Positions 16,119 through 25,904 are shown, counted from the first letter of the stretch. The stretch is DNA of 47,747 nucleotides from Putridiphycobacter sp045107045 (GCA_045107045.1 JBGCFR010000034.1:1-47747); one strand, 5' to 3'. The notes: a model not told the origin generated them from the letters alone. Numbers and translations are program-made.

Positions 16119-17141
16119 TTAATCGTCCTGCTTAGCATACTGGCGCCATTTTTCAAGCAGTTGCGTAAATCCCTGAGGCAGCTCAGAATTAAATGATACA
16201 AATTCCCCTGTTTCTGGATGAGTTACTCCAAGTGTTTTAGCATGCAATGCTTGCCCTTCAATTAACTTAAAACAGTTTTCAATGAACTGTCGATATTTTG
16301 TAAAAGTGGTGCCTTTCAATATTCTATCTCCTCCATATTCTAAGTCGTGAAACAAAGGATGACCAATATGTTTAAAGTGTACTCTGATTTGATGCGTTCG
16401 GCCAGTTTCTAATTTGCACTCTACAAGTGTCACATATCGGAATCTTTCAATAACCTTATAGTGCGTAACCGCATGTTTTCCGTACCCTTCATCTTCATCA
16501 TAAACTTGAAAAACTTTCCTATCTTTTTGAGAACGCCCAATAGCGCCCGTGATAGTGCCCTCATCCTCATCAATATCACCCCAAACTAGCGCATAATAAG
16601 TTCGTTCAGATGTACGATCAAAAAATTGTTTTGATAAATTTGTGAGCGCATCCTCAGTTTTTGCAACTACCAAAATACCTGTTGTATGCTTATCTATTCT
16701 GTGAACAAGACCTGGTCGTGTATTGTAATCGTCTCTTGCTGGAAGATTATCAAAATGATATACCAAGGCATTCATCAAGGTGCCGGTATAATTACCGTAA
16801 CCAGGGTGAACTACCATATTAGCCGGCTTATTAACAATAATCAAACTATTGTCCTCATAAACAATGTCTAGCGGAATGTTTTCGGGAATCAACTCCAACT
16901 CTCTAACTGGGTGTGGCATATTGACTGACACCTCATCACCAGGATGGATTTTATGATTTGTTTTAACCGCTTTATTATTGACTAATACAAATTCTTCCTT
17001 GATCAGATTCTGAAGTTTACTGCGAGAAGTACTTGGAACCCGTTCTAATAAGAATTTATCTATTCGTACAATTTCTTGTCCCGGATCGGCAACAATATGA
17101 TGATGCTCATGAAAACCTTCCTTCTCTTCGTTTTCGTTCAT
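16119..17141 (-). CDS. rluD: Ribosomal large subunit pseudouridine synthase RluD family
   Basis: The 340-aa protein has an S4 RNA-binding domain (about 25-85) and a PseudoU_synth_2 catalytic domain. The nucleophile Asp150 is in GLVHRIDKHTTG. By family it makes pseudouridines in helix 69 of 23S rRNA. The N-terminus has a short acidic/His-rich tail (MNENEEKEGFHEHHH). Its ATG overlaps the stop of the T9SS cargo gene by one base (TAATG). A PASTA gene followed closely by rluD is a pattern I recall from Bacteroidota. Confidence 0.9.
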   Translation of the reverse strand: MNENEEKEGFHEHHHIVADPGQEIVRIDKFLLERVPSTSRSKLQNLIKEEFVLVNNKAVKTNHKIHPGDEVSVNMPHPVRELELIPENIPLDIVYEDNSLIIVNKPANMVVHPGYGNYTGTLMNALVYHFDNLPARDDYNTRPGLVHRIDKHTTGILVVAKTEDALTNLSKQFFDRTSERTYYALVWGDIDEDEGTITGAIGRSQKDRKVFQVYDEDEGYGKHAVTHYKVIERFRYVTLVECKLETGRTHQIRVHFKHIGHPLFHDLEYGGDRILKGTTFTKYRQFIENCFKLIEGQALHAKTLGVTHPETGEFVSFNSELPQGFTQLLEKWRQYAKQDD

Positions 17142-19348
17142 TATTGCTTGATTATTTTCTGCGAATATACTACGTTACCCATCTGGTTAAGCACATTCAC
17201 AATATAGAATCCACTATTAAAAGGACTAAAGTCAATTCTGTTTTCAGCCACTTTAATCATTTCCTTTCCAGCAATATCGAATAATTGCAATACATAATCT
17301 TGCGGTAAGTCTGCCACAGTCAATATATCATTAACTGGATTTGGATACATTATAAATTCAATTGGTTCTGGTAAAACTGGTTCTACATCTAATGTATAAT
17401 TCAATGCAGTTGAAAATACTGGTCTCATGATTAATGATCCAGGAAAAGAAGCGTTGACCCATGCTCCTCCCGTATTATAGAAAATTTTATCTTGATTATT
17501 ATTATTCATATCGAATCCTAAGAACAAGTTTTCATCTTCGATTTGCTCAAAACCTATAAAAAATTGACTGGGCACGGGAACTGCCTTATTATCATTAAAT
17601 GTATAATAGGTATACTGTTCCTTCGCAGCTGCATAATTCGGAAAATGCGGCTCGAAAAAATCATCCTTATAAAGTACCTGTCCAGGAAACCCACTGCTAT
17701 CTTCCCAAATGGTTATTAAAATTACGTTTCCGGAAACATCCGTAACATTTGGAACAAATTTCATCAATATACCAGTAATTGTATCTGCTTCATACGCCTC
17801 AAACCCATAGGCAATTTGAGCATTACTATTTAGCACACCATAGCCAGATTCAGCAGAACCGTCATCATATGCATAATAGTTTCTGAATTGCTGAATAAAA
17901 TAAGTTGTATCGTTTTCAGTAATTTGATTTGTTGAACTTGTTGCAATATTCACTTTAACATCAAAATCCGCTTTATCAATGGCATTATTTTGTGCAAAAC
18001 TATATGGCAATCCGCTGACGTTAAAATTATAGATATTTGATCCAACTGACCAATTTGGAGAAGCAACTGGCAAATTAAACACTCCACCATCAGCATTGAC
18101 TTGACCAGCGTTGGTTAGTTTTGCTTGTGTATTATTATTCATGACTAATAACTCATGATTATCTATCATTTTAGTACTCGGATTTGACACATTATTATAA
18201 TGGTCCCAAGGTACACTTGTATACGTTTTAAGAAATGACTCTATTGGTAGGGAAATCGCCAAATCATCAATTATTGTGTCATTTACTGAAGAATTTTCCC
18301 TTAAATGTACATAATCGATATGCCAATGGTCTAGCTGACCAGAAGTTGAAGCTTTATTGGTAAATCTAAATTGAAACCCATTTTGTAAAAAACTTGAAGC
18401 TGAAATTTCAATATGTGCGCTATTCCATTCATTATCATTCACATTTCCATCTACCGACCACATAGTAAACCAAGTTCCATCTCCAATATTAGGAGCATAC
18501 ATTTCCAGCATTAATGAATCTAATGCTTCAGGTGAATTACCAAGTCCTTTGGCTTGATACAAAAATGAAATAAAAACATTGGTTTTACCAAATAAATTAA
18601 TTGGTTTTGAAGTTAAAACATCAGCATCTCCATATGCATTTGGGCTTCCGAATTCATATGGATAACCATTATTACTAACACCATCAAGCGTGGCTACACC
18701 AAGAGATTTAGGCTCAAAAGCAAATCTATAATTATGACATGCATAATCATCAATCCATATTTCTGAATTGGTAATATCTGCAGTGAAAATTCTAGCGCTA
18801 TCTTGAACATAAGTAGGCGCATTAAAAATAGTATCTTGATCGCCTTGAAGCGACCCATCTACAAGCGAATCAATTAAAATATAGCATTCAGTAAATAACG
18901 TTTTTTGTGATCCCGAAATAGGAAAACATTCTAAATCATTCACTAAAACAGAGATGCCAGGAGAAAAGTATGTATATGCAGAATCTATGACTACACCACC
19001 ATTAATTATTACCGTTTTTTTATGTGCCGCTGAACTATCACACAAACCTTGACTAGGGTCAACTGGTATTCCGTTATCAATATCAAATAAATAGTAATAC
19101 AAAATTGAGCTCACATTTGGCGCTGTAAAATCAGTGATATACTTAGCCCATTTATTGGTAGAGAAGTCATCAAAAATTGGAATATCCAAATTAGAGTAAT
19201 TATACTGAAATGTGCTGTCTAGAGAACCACCTGACTTAGTTTGAAAATTATCTTCTAAATAAGGGTTAATCATCATAGGTACAATTGTGTCTTGTCCTAT
19301 AATAATCAATGGCATAAAAAGCAACAATATGGCAATCGATTTAATCAT
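17141..19348 (-). CDS. Secreted protein with T9SS type A sorting domain
   Basis: The 735-aa protein has a short signal peptide (about 1-18, ending IIGQ) and ends with a type A T9SS C-terminal domain (about 665-735): MYPNPVNDILTVADLP, LQLFDIAGKEMIKV and SGFYIVNVLNQ, closing with basic KIIKQ. The body is beta-rich and Asn/Asp-rich, probably jelly-roll modules (for example HWHIDYVHLRE near 345), with no catalytic motif that I recognise. It should be exported by Sec, moved across the outer membrane by T9SS and anchored or released. It lies between a PASTA gene and rluD with gaps of 4 bp and -1 bp, so it is co-expressed with them. Confidence 0.85.
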   Translation of the reverse strand: MIKSIAILLLFMPLIIIGQDTIVPMMINPYLEDNFQTKSGGSLDSTFQYNYSNLDIPIFDDFSTNKWAKYITDFTAPNVSSILYYYLFDIDNGIPVDPSQGLCDSSAAHKKTVIINGGVVIDSAYTYFSPGISVLVNDLECFPISGSQKTLFTECYILIDSLVDGSLQGDQDTIFNAPTYVQDSARIFTADITNSEIWIDDYACHNYRFAFEPKSLGVATLDGVSNNGYPYEFGSPNAYGDADVLTSKPINLFGKTNVFISFLYQAKGLGNSPEALDSLMLEMYAPNIGDGTWFTMWSVDGNVNDNEWNSAHIEISASSFLQNGFQFRFTNKASTSGQLDHWHIDYVHLRENSSVNDTIIDDLAISLPIESFLKTYTSVPWDHYNNVSNPSTKMIDNHELLVMNNNTQAKLTNAGQVNADGGVFNLPVASPNWSVGSNIYNFNVSGLPYSFAQNNAIDKADFDVKVNIATSSTNQITENDTTYFIQQFRNYYAYDDGSAESGYGVLNSNAQIAYGFEAYEADTITGILMKFVPNVTDVSGNVILITIWEDSSGFPGQVLYKDDFFEPHFPNYAAAKEQYTYYTFNDNKAVPVPSQFFIGFEQIEDENLFLGFDMNNNNQDKIFYNTGGAWVNASFPGSLIMRPVFSTALNYTLDVEPVLPEPIEFIMYPNPVNDILTVADLPQDYVLQLFDIAGKEMIKVAENRIDFSPFNSGFYIVNVLNQMGNVVYSQKIIKQ

Positions 19349-19352
19349 ATTT

Positions 19353-20129
19353 TTATTTTTCCGCCCACACCGTGACTATAGTGCCAGATGCCACATTTGC
19401 GCCTTCACCACCAATTGGTGATTGGCTAACAATTCTTGCGGATTCTATTTCATCATCACTATTGCAAGATGGGCATTCTGGATGCAAGGCTAAATTTAAA
19501 TTAGTTAAACGAATTCTTGCTTCACTTATTGTAAGGTCTAATAAATTGGGTAACAAGACAACCGCTCCTCCGTTCCCTTTTGCGACAACTAACTCAATTA
19601 ATGTCCCCTTAGGGACAGATTGATCAGGCTTCATTGCTTTTCCATTCATCAATTGCTCCATTACGAATCCTGGACCAACATTTGAAGGCTTGTAGGATAT
19701 TTTGGTTCTCAAACCAAGTGATTCTAATTGACTTTCTGCCATTCTTTTTGACTTATCTAGCACACGTGGTACTTGAATCATTTTTGGTTTCAATGGCACT
19801 ATCGATAATTGAATTACACGACCTGACTTTACGTACTCACTTGTTGAGTCTGTTGGCTTTGGGTGTTGCCAACACACTGTTCCTTTAGGCCAATTATCAA
19901 CATAAACTGAATCTACAATTTCATATGATAATGCTTTGGACTTCATTAATGCAGGAATATCGTCTGCATGAATTTTATAAAGGCTAGGCACAGCTATTTT
20001 CTCTCCAAAACTAGTGTGGCTTTTTAAATACCTTGCTGTTCCAAAAATCACTATAACCCATACTATAAGAATAGCTATTATATGATATAGGTATTTTTTA
20101 CTAAAAATAAATCCGAAGATACTTTTCAT
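19353..20129 (-). CDS. Membrane-anchored PASTA domain protein without kinase
   Basis: The 258-aa protein has one N-terminal membrane helix (15-33) and then three PASTA domains (about 45-111, 116-184, 190-257). Conserved turns include VPRVLDKSKRMAESQLESLG, GPGFVMEQ and SQSPIGGEG. PASTA domains bind peptidoglycan fragments or act as spacers; in Gram-positives they belong to Ser/Thr kinases or PBPs, but here there is no enzymatic domain. It probably faces the periplasm. Two cysteines (219, 222) in PECPSCNS form a CxxC-like pair. The gene heads the operon with a T9SS cargo and rluD, driven by the promoter at 20152-20183. Confidence 0.88.
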   Translation of the reverse strand: MKSIFGFIFSKKYLYHIIAILIVWVIVIFGTARYLKSHTSFGEKIAVPSLYKIHADDIPALMKSKALSYEIVDSVYVDNWPKGTVCWQHPKPTDSTSEYVKSGRVIQLSIVPLKPKMIQVPRVLDKSKRMAESQLESLGLRTKISYKPSNVGPGFVMEQLMNGKAMKPDQSVPKGTLIELVVAKGNGGAVVLLPNLLDLTISEARIRLTNLNLALHPECPSCNSDDEIESARIVSQSPIGGEGANVASGTIVTVWAEK

Positions 20130-20151
20130 CTATCCTAGTTAAATTCGAAGG

Positions 20152-20183
20152 CAAAGATATTAAAACCAATTCAAAATTGGCAA
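20152..20183 (-). promoter_or_regulatory. Promoter of the PASTA operon with an internal palindrome
   Basis: On the minus strand TTG (20181-20183) and TATCTTTG (20152-20159) are 21 nt apart, the Bacteroidota promoter form. The spacer contains a perfect dyad CCAATT-TTG-AATTGG (20166-20180) that directly abuts the -33 element. Such a dyad between promoter elements is a typical operator position. Confidence 0.72.
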
Positions 20184-20205
20184 TAAAATGGAAATAGCTG
20201 AACAC

Positions 20206-21030
20206 TTAATTATTTTTCGCTGGAACCGACTGATTAATCATTCCTCTGTAAAAAGCTTTTTCGCTCAAAACATATAAATGCTTACTTGTAATTTCGAAAG
20301 CTTGAATACCAGACATAGGCCACTTGCAGGCCATTTCAACGTCTAAATTTAAACGATTTACAAATTGAAATTCTGGGAACTTATATTGAAGTATTGCGTT
20401 TTGATAAATACTCAACCAATTGGCTTGAATCGGTAATTTATTAATCAATGTGCCAAATGCATCAAAAACCATTACATAATTTGATTTAGTGAGCAAATAT
20501 AATAGATCATTATGCTCGAACATTTGAGTGGGCCAATCATTAGTATTTGATAAAAAACTCAAGTTTTCTATCTCGGTTATAATTTTAAATTTTTCATTAA
20601 TTTTTAACAACCTCAAAGTGCCAGCATCTACTGCCCAAAATGAGTTGCCATTAAAAGATTCACAAACTAAAATAGGTTGTACCATATTTAAGTCATAAAG
20701 GTTAAGATCAGAAGTTAATGGTGTTAACGTATTGTCAAAAAACTGAACTATGCCTCTTTCCTTATCAAAGGTGAGTACTCTAAAATTTTTTACTGCTTGA
20801 ATAAAGGTAGGGAAATGAGCCTTTAATGAGGTAGAAAAGAGAGTGTCTAATTTCGGGCTTAACTTAGTAATAATATCGTTATCACTTAAGTAAACATTCC
20901 CCAAATTATCGATCGAAAATGCCGAAAAATCGCCATGTATAGAATCAATATTCGATACCTTAATCATTTGAGATCGGACTGATAAACTCGTCCAAACAAA
21001 AAAAGTGAAAAGAAGATATTTGATTTGCAT
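20206..21030 (-). CDS. Secreted propeller-like protein of unknown function
   Basis: The 274-aa protein has a signal peptide (about 1-20, ending SVRSQ). A chain of short beta repeats follows with NHL- or propeller-like units such as FSIDNLGNVYLSDND (38-52), KERGIVQFFDN and FEHNDLLYLLTKSNYVMVFD. It has no catalytic motif that I can see. Its own promoter (21048-21079) and an AGGAGG directly upstream of the start make it one of the few genes here with a Shine-Dalgarno sequence. The 75-bp gap to the PASTA gene contains that gene's own promoter, so the two are separately controlled. Confidence 0.7.
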   Translation of the reverse strand: MQIKYLLFTFFVWTSLSVRSQMIKVSNIDSIHGDFSAFSIDNLGNVYLSDNDIITKLSPKLDTLFSTSLKAHFPTFIQAVKNFRVLTFDKERGIVQFFDNTLTPLTSDLNLYDLNMVQPILVCESFNGNSFWAVDAGTLRLLKINEKFKIITEIENLSFLSNTNDWPTQMFEHNDLLYLLTKSNYVMVFDAFGTLINKLPIQANWLSIYQNAILQYKFPEFQFVNRLNLDVEMACKWPMSGIQAFEITSKHLYVLSEKAFYRGMINQSVPAKNN

Positions 21031-21039
21031 ATGTATTAG

Positions 21040-21079
21040 CCTCCTAACAAATATACTACCAAATTTAAAGCTAGAACAA
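21040..21079 (-). promoter_or_regulatory. Promoter (TTG-N21-TATATTTG) overlapping a strong Shine-Dalgarno
   Basis: On the minus strand TTG (21077-21079) and TATATTTG (21048-21055) are 21 nt apart. Two bases after the -7 element lies AGGAGG (21040-21045), nine nt before the ATG at 21030. If transcription starts the usual few bases after TAnnTTTG, the mRNA would begin with or inside the Shine-Dalgarno, leaving a leader of only about 15 nt. Confidence 0.7.
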
Positions 21080-21080
21080 T

Positions 21081-22793
21081 TTAAAAGCTAAATGTTGCAC
21101 CACCAAGCACTTGAAATCTTTGCACTGGATAATTACTCCATCTAAAATAACGCTGACTAGCGACATTATTAAATTGAATAAATGCTGACACTCTTTTGTT
21201 ATATCTGTACTCACCTTCCAAATTAATATCATTAATAAAACCTAGTTTGTATTTATCCTCATCCATATTTAATGGTTGGAATATACCTCCTGGACTTTTT
21301 CTACCACCCTGCAAGCTAACATCAGCTTTCACGTAAATTTTATCGTACAAATTATAATTACCCCTTAAACCTATTACTAATTCTGGTAAATGCCATGCAA
21401 ATTTTTCGGTATTAGCCACATACCTATTCAAAGCTGTATAAGCATCTACTTTTAACTTTTCATCTTTTTGGTATGTCACACTTCCTTTTATTCCTGATAC
21501 TCTAACATCATCATAAACGACATTAAATTGATACATATCTGACATAATAGTGTCGTTTACGAATAATGCGTGATCAGTGTAATTAGTTGTATGAATAGTG
21601 GCATTGTATGAAATCCGTTTGGAAAAGCTTCCTTTCAAGCCTGCATAAATTGAAAACGTTTTTCGGTTTTCTATAGTTAATGATGATACAATAAAGGGAT
21701 TAGTTCTATTAAGGTTATTGAATGAATTTTGCTCTAAGTCACCATCAATGCCAATGTAAGGGATTAGAATACCTTTCAATAAATCGTATTGCGCATTTAT
21801 AATTGGAATCGGTTTAAATATTTGTTCTGCATTGAGATCGAAATTTAAATCAAAGCCGACTTCTGCTTTTAATTTATCGTTGAATTGAAAAGTGGTAATT
21901 GTTGGTTTTAAACTTATGATGTTATTCCTTGTTTCCTTTCTATCTGGGATACTAACTGTAGTATCTCCTTCCCCGAACTTATAATAATTTAATAAAAAAT
22001 CAGCTTGAAGCGCAAACCAATTTTCCATGTATTTATACTTAAACTTACTTCCAAAATTAATGGAATTCTCACGAACATTTGCTGTACCTAATTTTAATGA
22101 ATCTTTATTAAATTCATGAAAAAACTGATGATCCGCATAAGCATCATATAACAATTTAGCGCTATCTCTTCTGGGTGAATTTGAAAACTGAACTGAAGTT
22201 CTATATGCAGCAACCCTATTTCTTAATGAGTCCTTTGGAATAGAATCATTCAAAATACCATAATAGTGATAACCATTATTTAACATATTAAACTGAGTGT
22301 TCAATTCATGATTCCTGAGAAAAAAATCACCAAATAGCTTAGTAGTAGTTTGATCGAACTGACTTGGTGCATACCCTTTTATTTTACCAAATGATGACAA
22401 ATGGTTGGCATGAATGCCGTAATTAAACTTTCTATTTCTTAAGGCATTGTAATAAAATTCCCCTAATGGCATAGTATAATTACCTAAACCCAATTTGACA
22501 TAACCAGGGTATAATTTATCTAATTTGTCGACAATTTTAATTCTTGATGCTGTAATATCTTCTACAAAAATTTCAGTTTCAATATTTTTCACCAATAATG
22601 GATAGGTAAAACTTGGTAAAGGAATAACCGTATCTATAATTTTAGGATTTGAGGTTACCCTGTATGATGGTGATACATTCCTTTCCGCCTCAAACACAAT
22701 AGTTGTTTGGGTAGTTGTATTACTATTTCCCTGACCTATTAATAAAGTAGGTAATAGCCAAGTTAAACAAAGTATTAATATTCTAGTTTCCAT
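21081..22793 (-). CDS. Outer-membrane beta-barrel protein without plug domain
   Basis: Starting at ATG 22793 (METRILILCLTW...) the 570-aa protein has a signal peptide ending LLIGQ. A short N-terminal region follows, then many amphipathic strands ending in a terminal aromatic strand GGATFSF. It resembles the barrel part of TonB-dependent receptors but shows no plug and no carboxypeptidase-like domain. Upstream in-frame ATGs at 22808 and 22841 would extend it further into the TPR gene; the chosen start overlaps that gene by 11 bp. Coupling with the 1029-aa TPR protein suggests the two work together at the outer membrane, which is inference. Confidence 0.75.
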   Translation of the reverse strand: METRILILCLTWLLPTLLIGQGNSNTTTQTTIVFEAERNVSPSYRVTSNPKIIDTVIPLPSFTYPLLVKNIETEIFVEDITASRIKIVDKLDKLYPGYVKLGLGNYTMPLGEFYYNALRNRKFNYGIHANHLSSFGKIKGYAPSQFDQTTTKLFGDFFLRNHELNTQFNMLNNGYHYYGILNDSIPKDSLRNRVAAYRTSVQFSNSPRRDSAKLLYDAYADHQFFHEFNKDSLKLGTANVRENSINFGSKFKYKYMENWFALQADFLLNYYKFGEGDTTVSIPDRKETRNNIISLKPTITTFQFNDKLKAEVGFDLNFDLNAEQIFKPIPIINAQYDLLKGILIPYIGIDGDLEQNSFNNLNRTNPFIVSSLTIENRKTFSIYAGLKGSFSKRISYNATIHTTNYTDHALFVNDTIMSDMYQFNVVYDDVRVSGIKGSVTYQKDEKLKVDAYTALNRYVANTEKFAWHLPELVIGLRGNYNLYDKIYVKADVSLQGGRKSPGGIFQPLNMDEDKYKLGFINDINLEGEYRYNKRVSAFIQFNNVASQRYFRWSNYPVQRFQVLGGATFSF

Positions 22794-25700
22794 TATTCTG
22801 GTCTTCATTATTAATTTCAATTGTATTTTCGGTATTCTCATTGATGTCTTTTGCCCTACTCTTCATCCCTTGTAGTACTTGCATTACTTCATTTGCTTCT
22901 GACAATATTCCATCATCTGTCACTGTGTATCCTTTGATAATACTATTAATTGTATACTCTGCTTGAACTAAATCATTTAGTCCAATTGAGTTTTTTGCTT
23001 GAAGAATTAATGCTTTTGCTACCCAATAACTATAGCCGCCATTCTTTTTAATTAAAGTTCTGACTGCTTGTTCAGACCCTTTGTAATCCTCATCCAGATG
23101 TAATTTATTAGCCAAATGATACTGTGATTCTGCCGCTATTTCAGCATTTGAGTGTGCAACCACATATTCTAAATACGGCTTTGCTGTCTGGTAATCTAGG
23201 GCCTCAATACTTGCTTTTGCCAACACATAATTTGCTTCAGTTTTCACAAAGTCAAGTGCATTGTTGTCAACCATCACTTTTTGGGCATGGGATTTGGCAG
23301 CTGTAAAATCACTTAAGTAAGTATATGAACGCATCAATCCGATATGTGCTATTAATTTATTCTTCGGAAATGTGGCTACCGAAAGTAGTTGTGTATAGTA
23401 CCCAATTGCTGCTTGGTAATTTTGTTTGCCATAAACTAGCTCGGATACAAACAAGGCAGCTTCCTCAGTATATCTATTATTCACAAACCCAAGCACTTTT
23501 TTGTAAGCTTCTTCTGCTCCAGCATCATTTAACAATTTTAAGTTGCTTTTTGCAATTAAAAAATGAGCTTCTAATTCGTGAATTGGTTTTGGAAATTGTG
23601 TTAAGTATTTATTGAAAGAAGTAATGGACTGTGCCCAAGAAGAATCTTGATAGAGATCATAGGCACTATTAAAAAACAAATCGTCTTTTTCCGTATCATC
23701 AATTGTAATTTTATATTTTTTAGCCAATGCCAAATATTTTTCAGGTTGACTCAATGCACTGTAAACATCTCTTAACCCATCTAAAGCTTCTTTTTGTTTA
23801 ATTTCATCATCTTTATAATTATTCAGAATAGTTAAAAAACGTTTTTCAGCTTGAGTGTATCTCTTATTTTTAAAATCTAATATCCCTATCTGGAAGATAG
23901 CGTCTTTGACCAATGCATGCTTTGGATAATCTCGTATTAATTGGTTGTAATATTTAATGGCTTGTGTATTGTGAGTTTCATCCATTAATCGATAAGCTTC
24001 AGCTACCTCATATAATGCAGGAACTGCAAAAGTAGAATTTGGGCTATCTTGAACTAAGTTGAGCATAATTTGGGCCTTTTGTTCGTAATTCTGTTTAAAT
24101 CCAAATGATTTACCCATCTGAAATTTAGCATAATCTAATTGTCCTCCTTTTTGATTGACTGCTTTTTGGTAATAACTAATAGCTTCATCATCTTTTACAG
24201 TTTTAAAATAGGAATCCCCAATTCTTAAATAAGCGTCCGTTAGTTTTACATCATTCTTTTCGTTATTATCTAAGGTAAAGGTTCTAAATGATTGGATGGC
24301 ATTTTCGTAATCCTCTTGCTTATAATAGGCATATCCAATATTGTAATAGGCAGCATTATGCATACTTAAATTATAGCCTCCTGGTTCTTCTAAAAATTCT
24401 CGATATGATGCAATGGCTTTAGGTAAGCGATTGGTTTTATAGTATGATTCTGCAACCCAATACATGCTTCTAGCATTCATTTGATTATCAATAGGGTACT
24501 TTTTCACTCTTTTAAATTCCCCTATCGCTTTTTCATATTTACCTGACTGGAATAACTCAACACCATAATTGTAAGCCATCATTTGATAGGCACTTTTTAT
24601 TTGAATATTTTTATTCGGAATTTTATCCATAAACTCAATAGCTGCCGGATAATTTTTCATGGTAGAGTATACATTAATCAAATATTGATACATTTCTTGC
24701 TGATGTTTAGAATCTGGATATTTATCCAGATACTTTGTCATAGCTTTGACCGCTTCATTAAAAGGATTATAATCAATTTTGTAAGATAAAAGCGCATAAT
24801 TGTATAAAGCATCTTCTTCAATTTCTTTATCAAAATTCAATTGAGCGGCCCTATCAAAAGCTTCTCTTGAGGCCACAAACTCATCTTGTTTTAGATAACA
24901 TTCTGCAATATGATAGAAAGACATTTGACTTAGCTCATCTGGATCCCCAGTAACTTTATCAAATAGTGGAATGGCATTTTGAAAATCTCCACTTTTAAAG
25001 TAGGCATACCCAAGTTGATAATCTTCATCACGTGTGGTTGCGCTTTTATTATTGTAAGATTCCAAAAAAGGAACAGCTTCGTCATACTTTCCCAGGCGAT
25101 AATAAGCATCACCAACCATTTTTGACATTTCAATATTTTGCTTTTCATTTTTGTTTTTTCCAACCTCTGGAGCCAACGCAGTTACTTTATAGTACTTACC
25201 TTGCAAATAATAAATTTGAGTAATATAATAGGGCACTATTTGTTGAAAAGAAGGATCTTCTTTTAACTTATTAAATCCTTCCAACGCCACCTGGTAATTC
25301 TTTTCAAGATATGAGATATGCGAGTAATAGTATAAAGCAGGGCTTTTGTAAGAGGATTCAATATTTAAGATTTCATAAAAACTGTTTCTGGCTGTTTTTA
25401 AATTCTTCTCAGTGAAATAGGCATAACCTAATTTAAAATAATACTCTGGCATTTCAAATTCTCGCAAATCCAAAGGGTCAATTTTAGCAAACCATTGGAT
25501 GGTTTCATCATACCTTTCTCTTTGGTAATAATGCTTGCCTAGCTCAAGGTATATATTATTTCTATACACAGTTTCTGGATAGGCTTGAATGAAAGCAAGT
25601 AGTAATTTCTCGGCAGTTGGGTGATATAAGTTTAAAGCACTTAATGCATGATAGTATTTGGCTTTAATAAAAAACGGGTCATTAATATCAGTTACAACTT

Positions 25701-25872
25701 CCATAAATGCTGAATACTCAGCTTGTGCTGCACTAAACTTATCTTTTTCGAATAATGCTTCAGCCCTGTAAAACTGAGCATATTTTGAATGGTGTTTATC
25801 TGAAACTTGCCCAATCAATGATTGAGAAGAATATAAAAACACAATAAGTATGACAAGGTTAATTAATTTCAT
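22783..25872 (-). CDS. Large periplasmic TPR protein
   Basis: The 1029-aa protein has a signal peptide (about 1-21, ending QSLIGQ) and then tetratricopeptide repeats along nearly its whole length, more than 20 by eye (for example YHALSALNLY, YFKLGYAYFTEKN, AYYNIGYAYYKQEDY). The C-terminus is a low-complexity Asn/Glu tail. Proteins of this type act as scaffolds in the periplasm or at the inner face of the outer membrane. Its last codons overlap the following barrel gene, and a -7 element lies at 25905-25912. No enzymatic domain is present. Confidence 0.88.
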   Translation of the reverse strand: MKLINLVILIVFLYSSQSLIGQVSDKHHSKYAQFYRAEALFEKDKFSAAQAEYSAFMEVVTDINDPFFIKAKYYHALSALNLYHPTAEKLLLAFIQAYPETVYRNNIYLELGKHYYQRERYDETIQWFAKIDPLDLREFEMPEYYFKLGYAYFTEKNLKTARNSFYEILNIESSYKSPALYYYSHISYLEKNYQVALEGFNKLKEDPSFQQIVPYYITQIYYLQGKYYKVTALAPEVGKNKNEKQNIEMSKMVGDAYYRLGKYDEAVPFLESYNNKSATTRDEDYQLGYAYFKSGDFQNAIPLFDKVTGDPDELSQMSFYHIAECYLKQDEFVASREAFDRAAQLNFDKEIEEDALYNYALLSYKIDYNPFNEAVKAMTKYLDKYPDSKHQQEMYQYLINVYSTMKNYPAAIEFMDKIPNKNIQIKSAYQMMAYNYGVELFQSGKYEKAIGEFKRVKKYPIDNQMNARSMYWVAESYYKTNRLPKAIASYREFLEEPGGYNLSMHNAAYYNIGYAYYKQEDYENAIQSFRTFTLDNNEKNDVKLTDAYLRIGDSYFKTVKDDEAISYYQKAVNQKGGQLDYAKFQMGKSFGFKQNYEQKAQIMLNLVQDSPNSTFAVPALYEVAEAYRLMDETHNTQAIKYYNQLIRDYPKHALVKDAIFQIGILDFKNKRYTQAEKRFLTILNNYKDDEIKQKEALDGLRDVYSALSQPEKYLALAKKYKITIDDTEKDDLFFNSAYDLYQDSSWAQSITSFNKYLTQFPKPIHELEAHFLIAKSNLKLLNDAGAEEAYKKVLGFVNNRYTEEAALFVSELVYGKQNYQAAIGYYTQLLSVATFPKNKLIAHIGLMRSYTYLSDFTAAKSHAQKVMVDNNALDFVKTEANYVLAKASIEALDYQTAKPYLEYVVAHSNAEIAAESQYHLANKLHLDEDYKGSEQAVRTLIKKNGGYSYWVAKALILQAKNSIGLNDLVQAEYTINSIIKGYTVTDDGILSEANEVMQVLQGMKSRAKDINENTENTIEINNEDQNNGN

Positions 25873-25904
25873 ATTGCCTTTAAGAATCCAACGTTATAAG
25901 CTAA

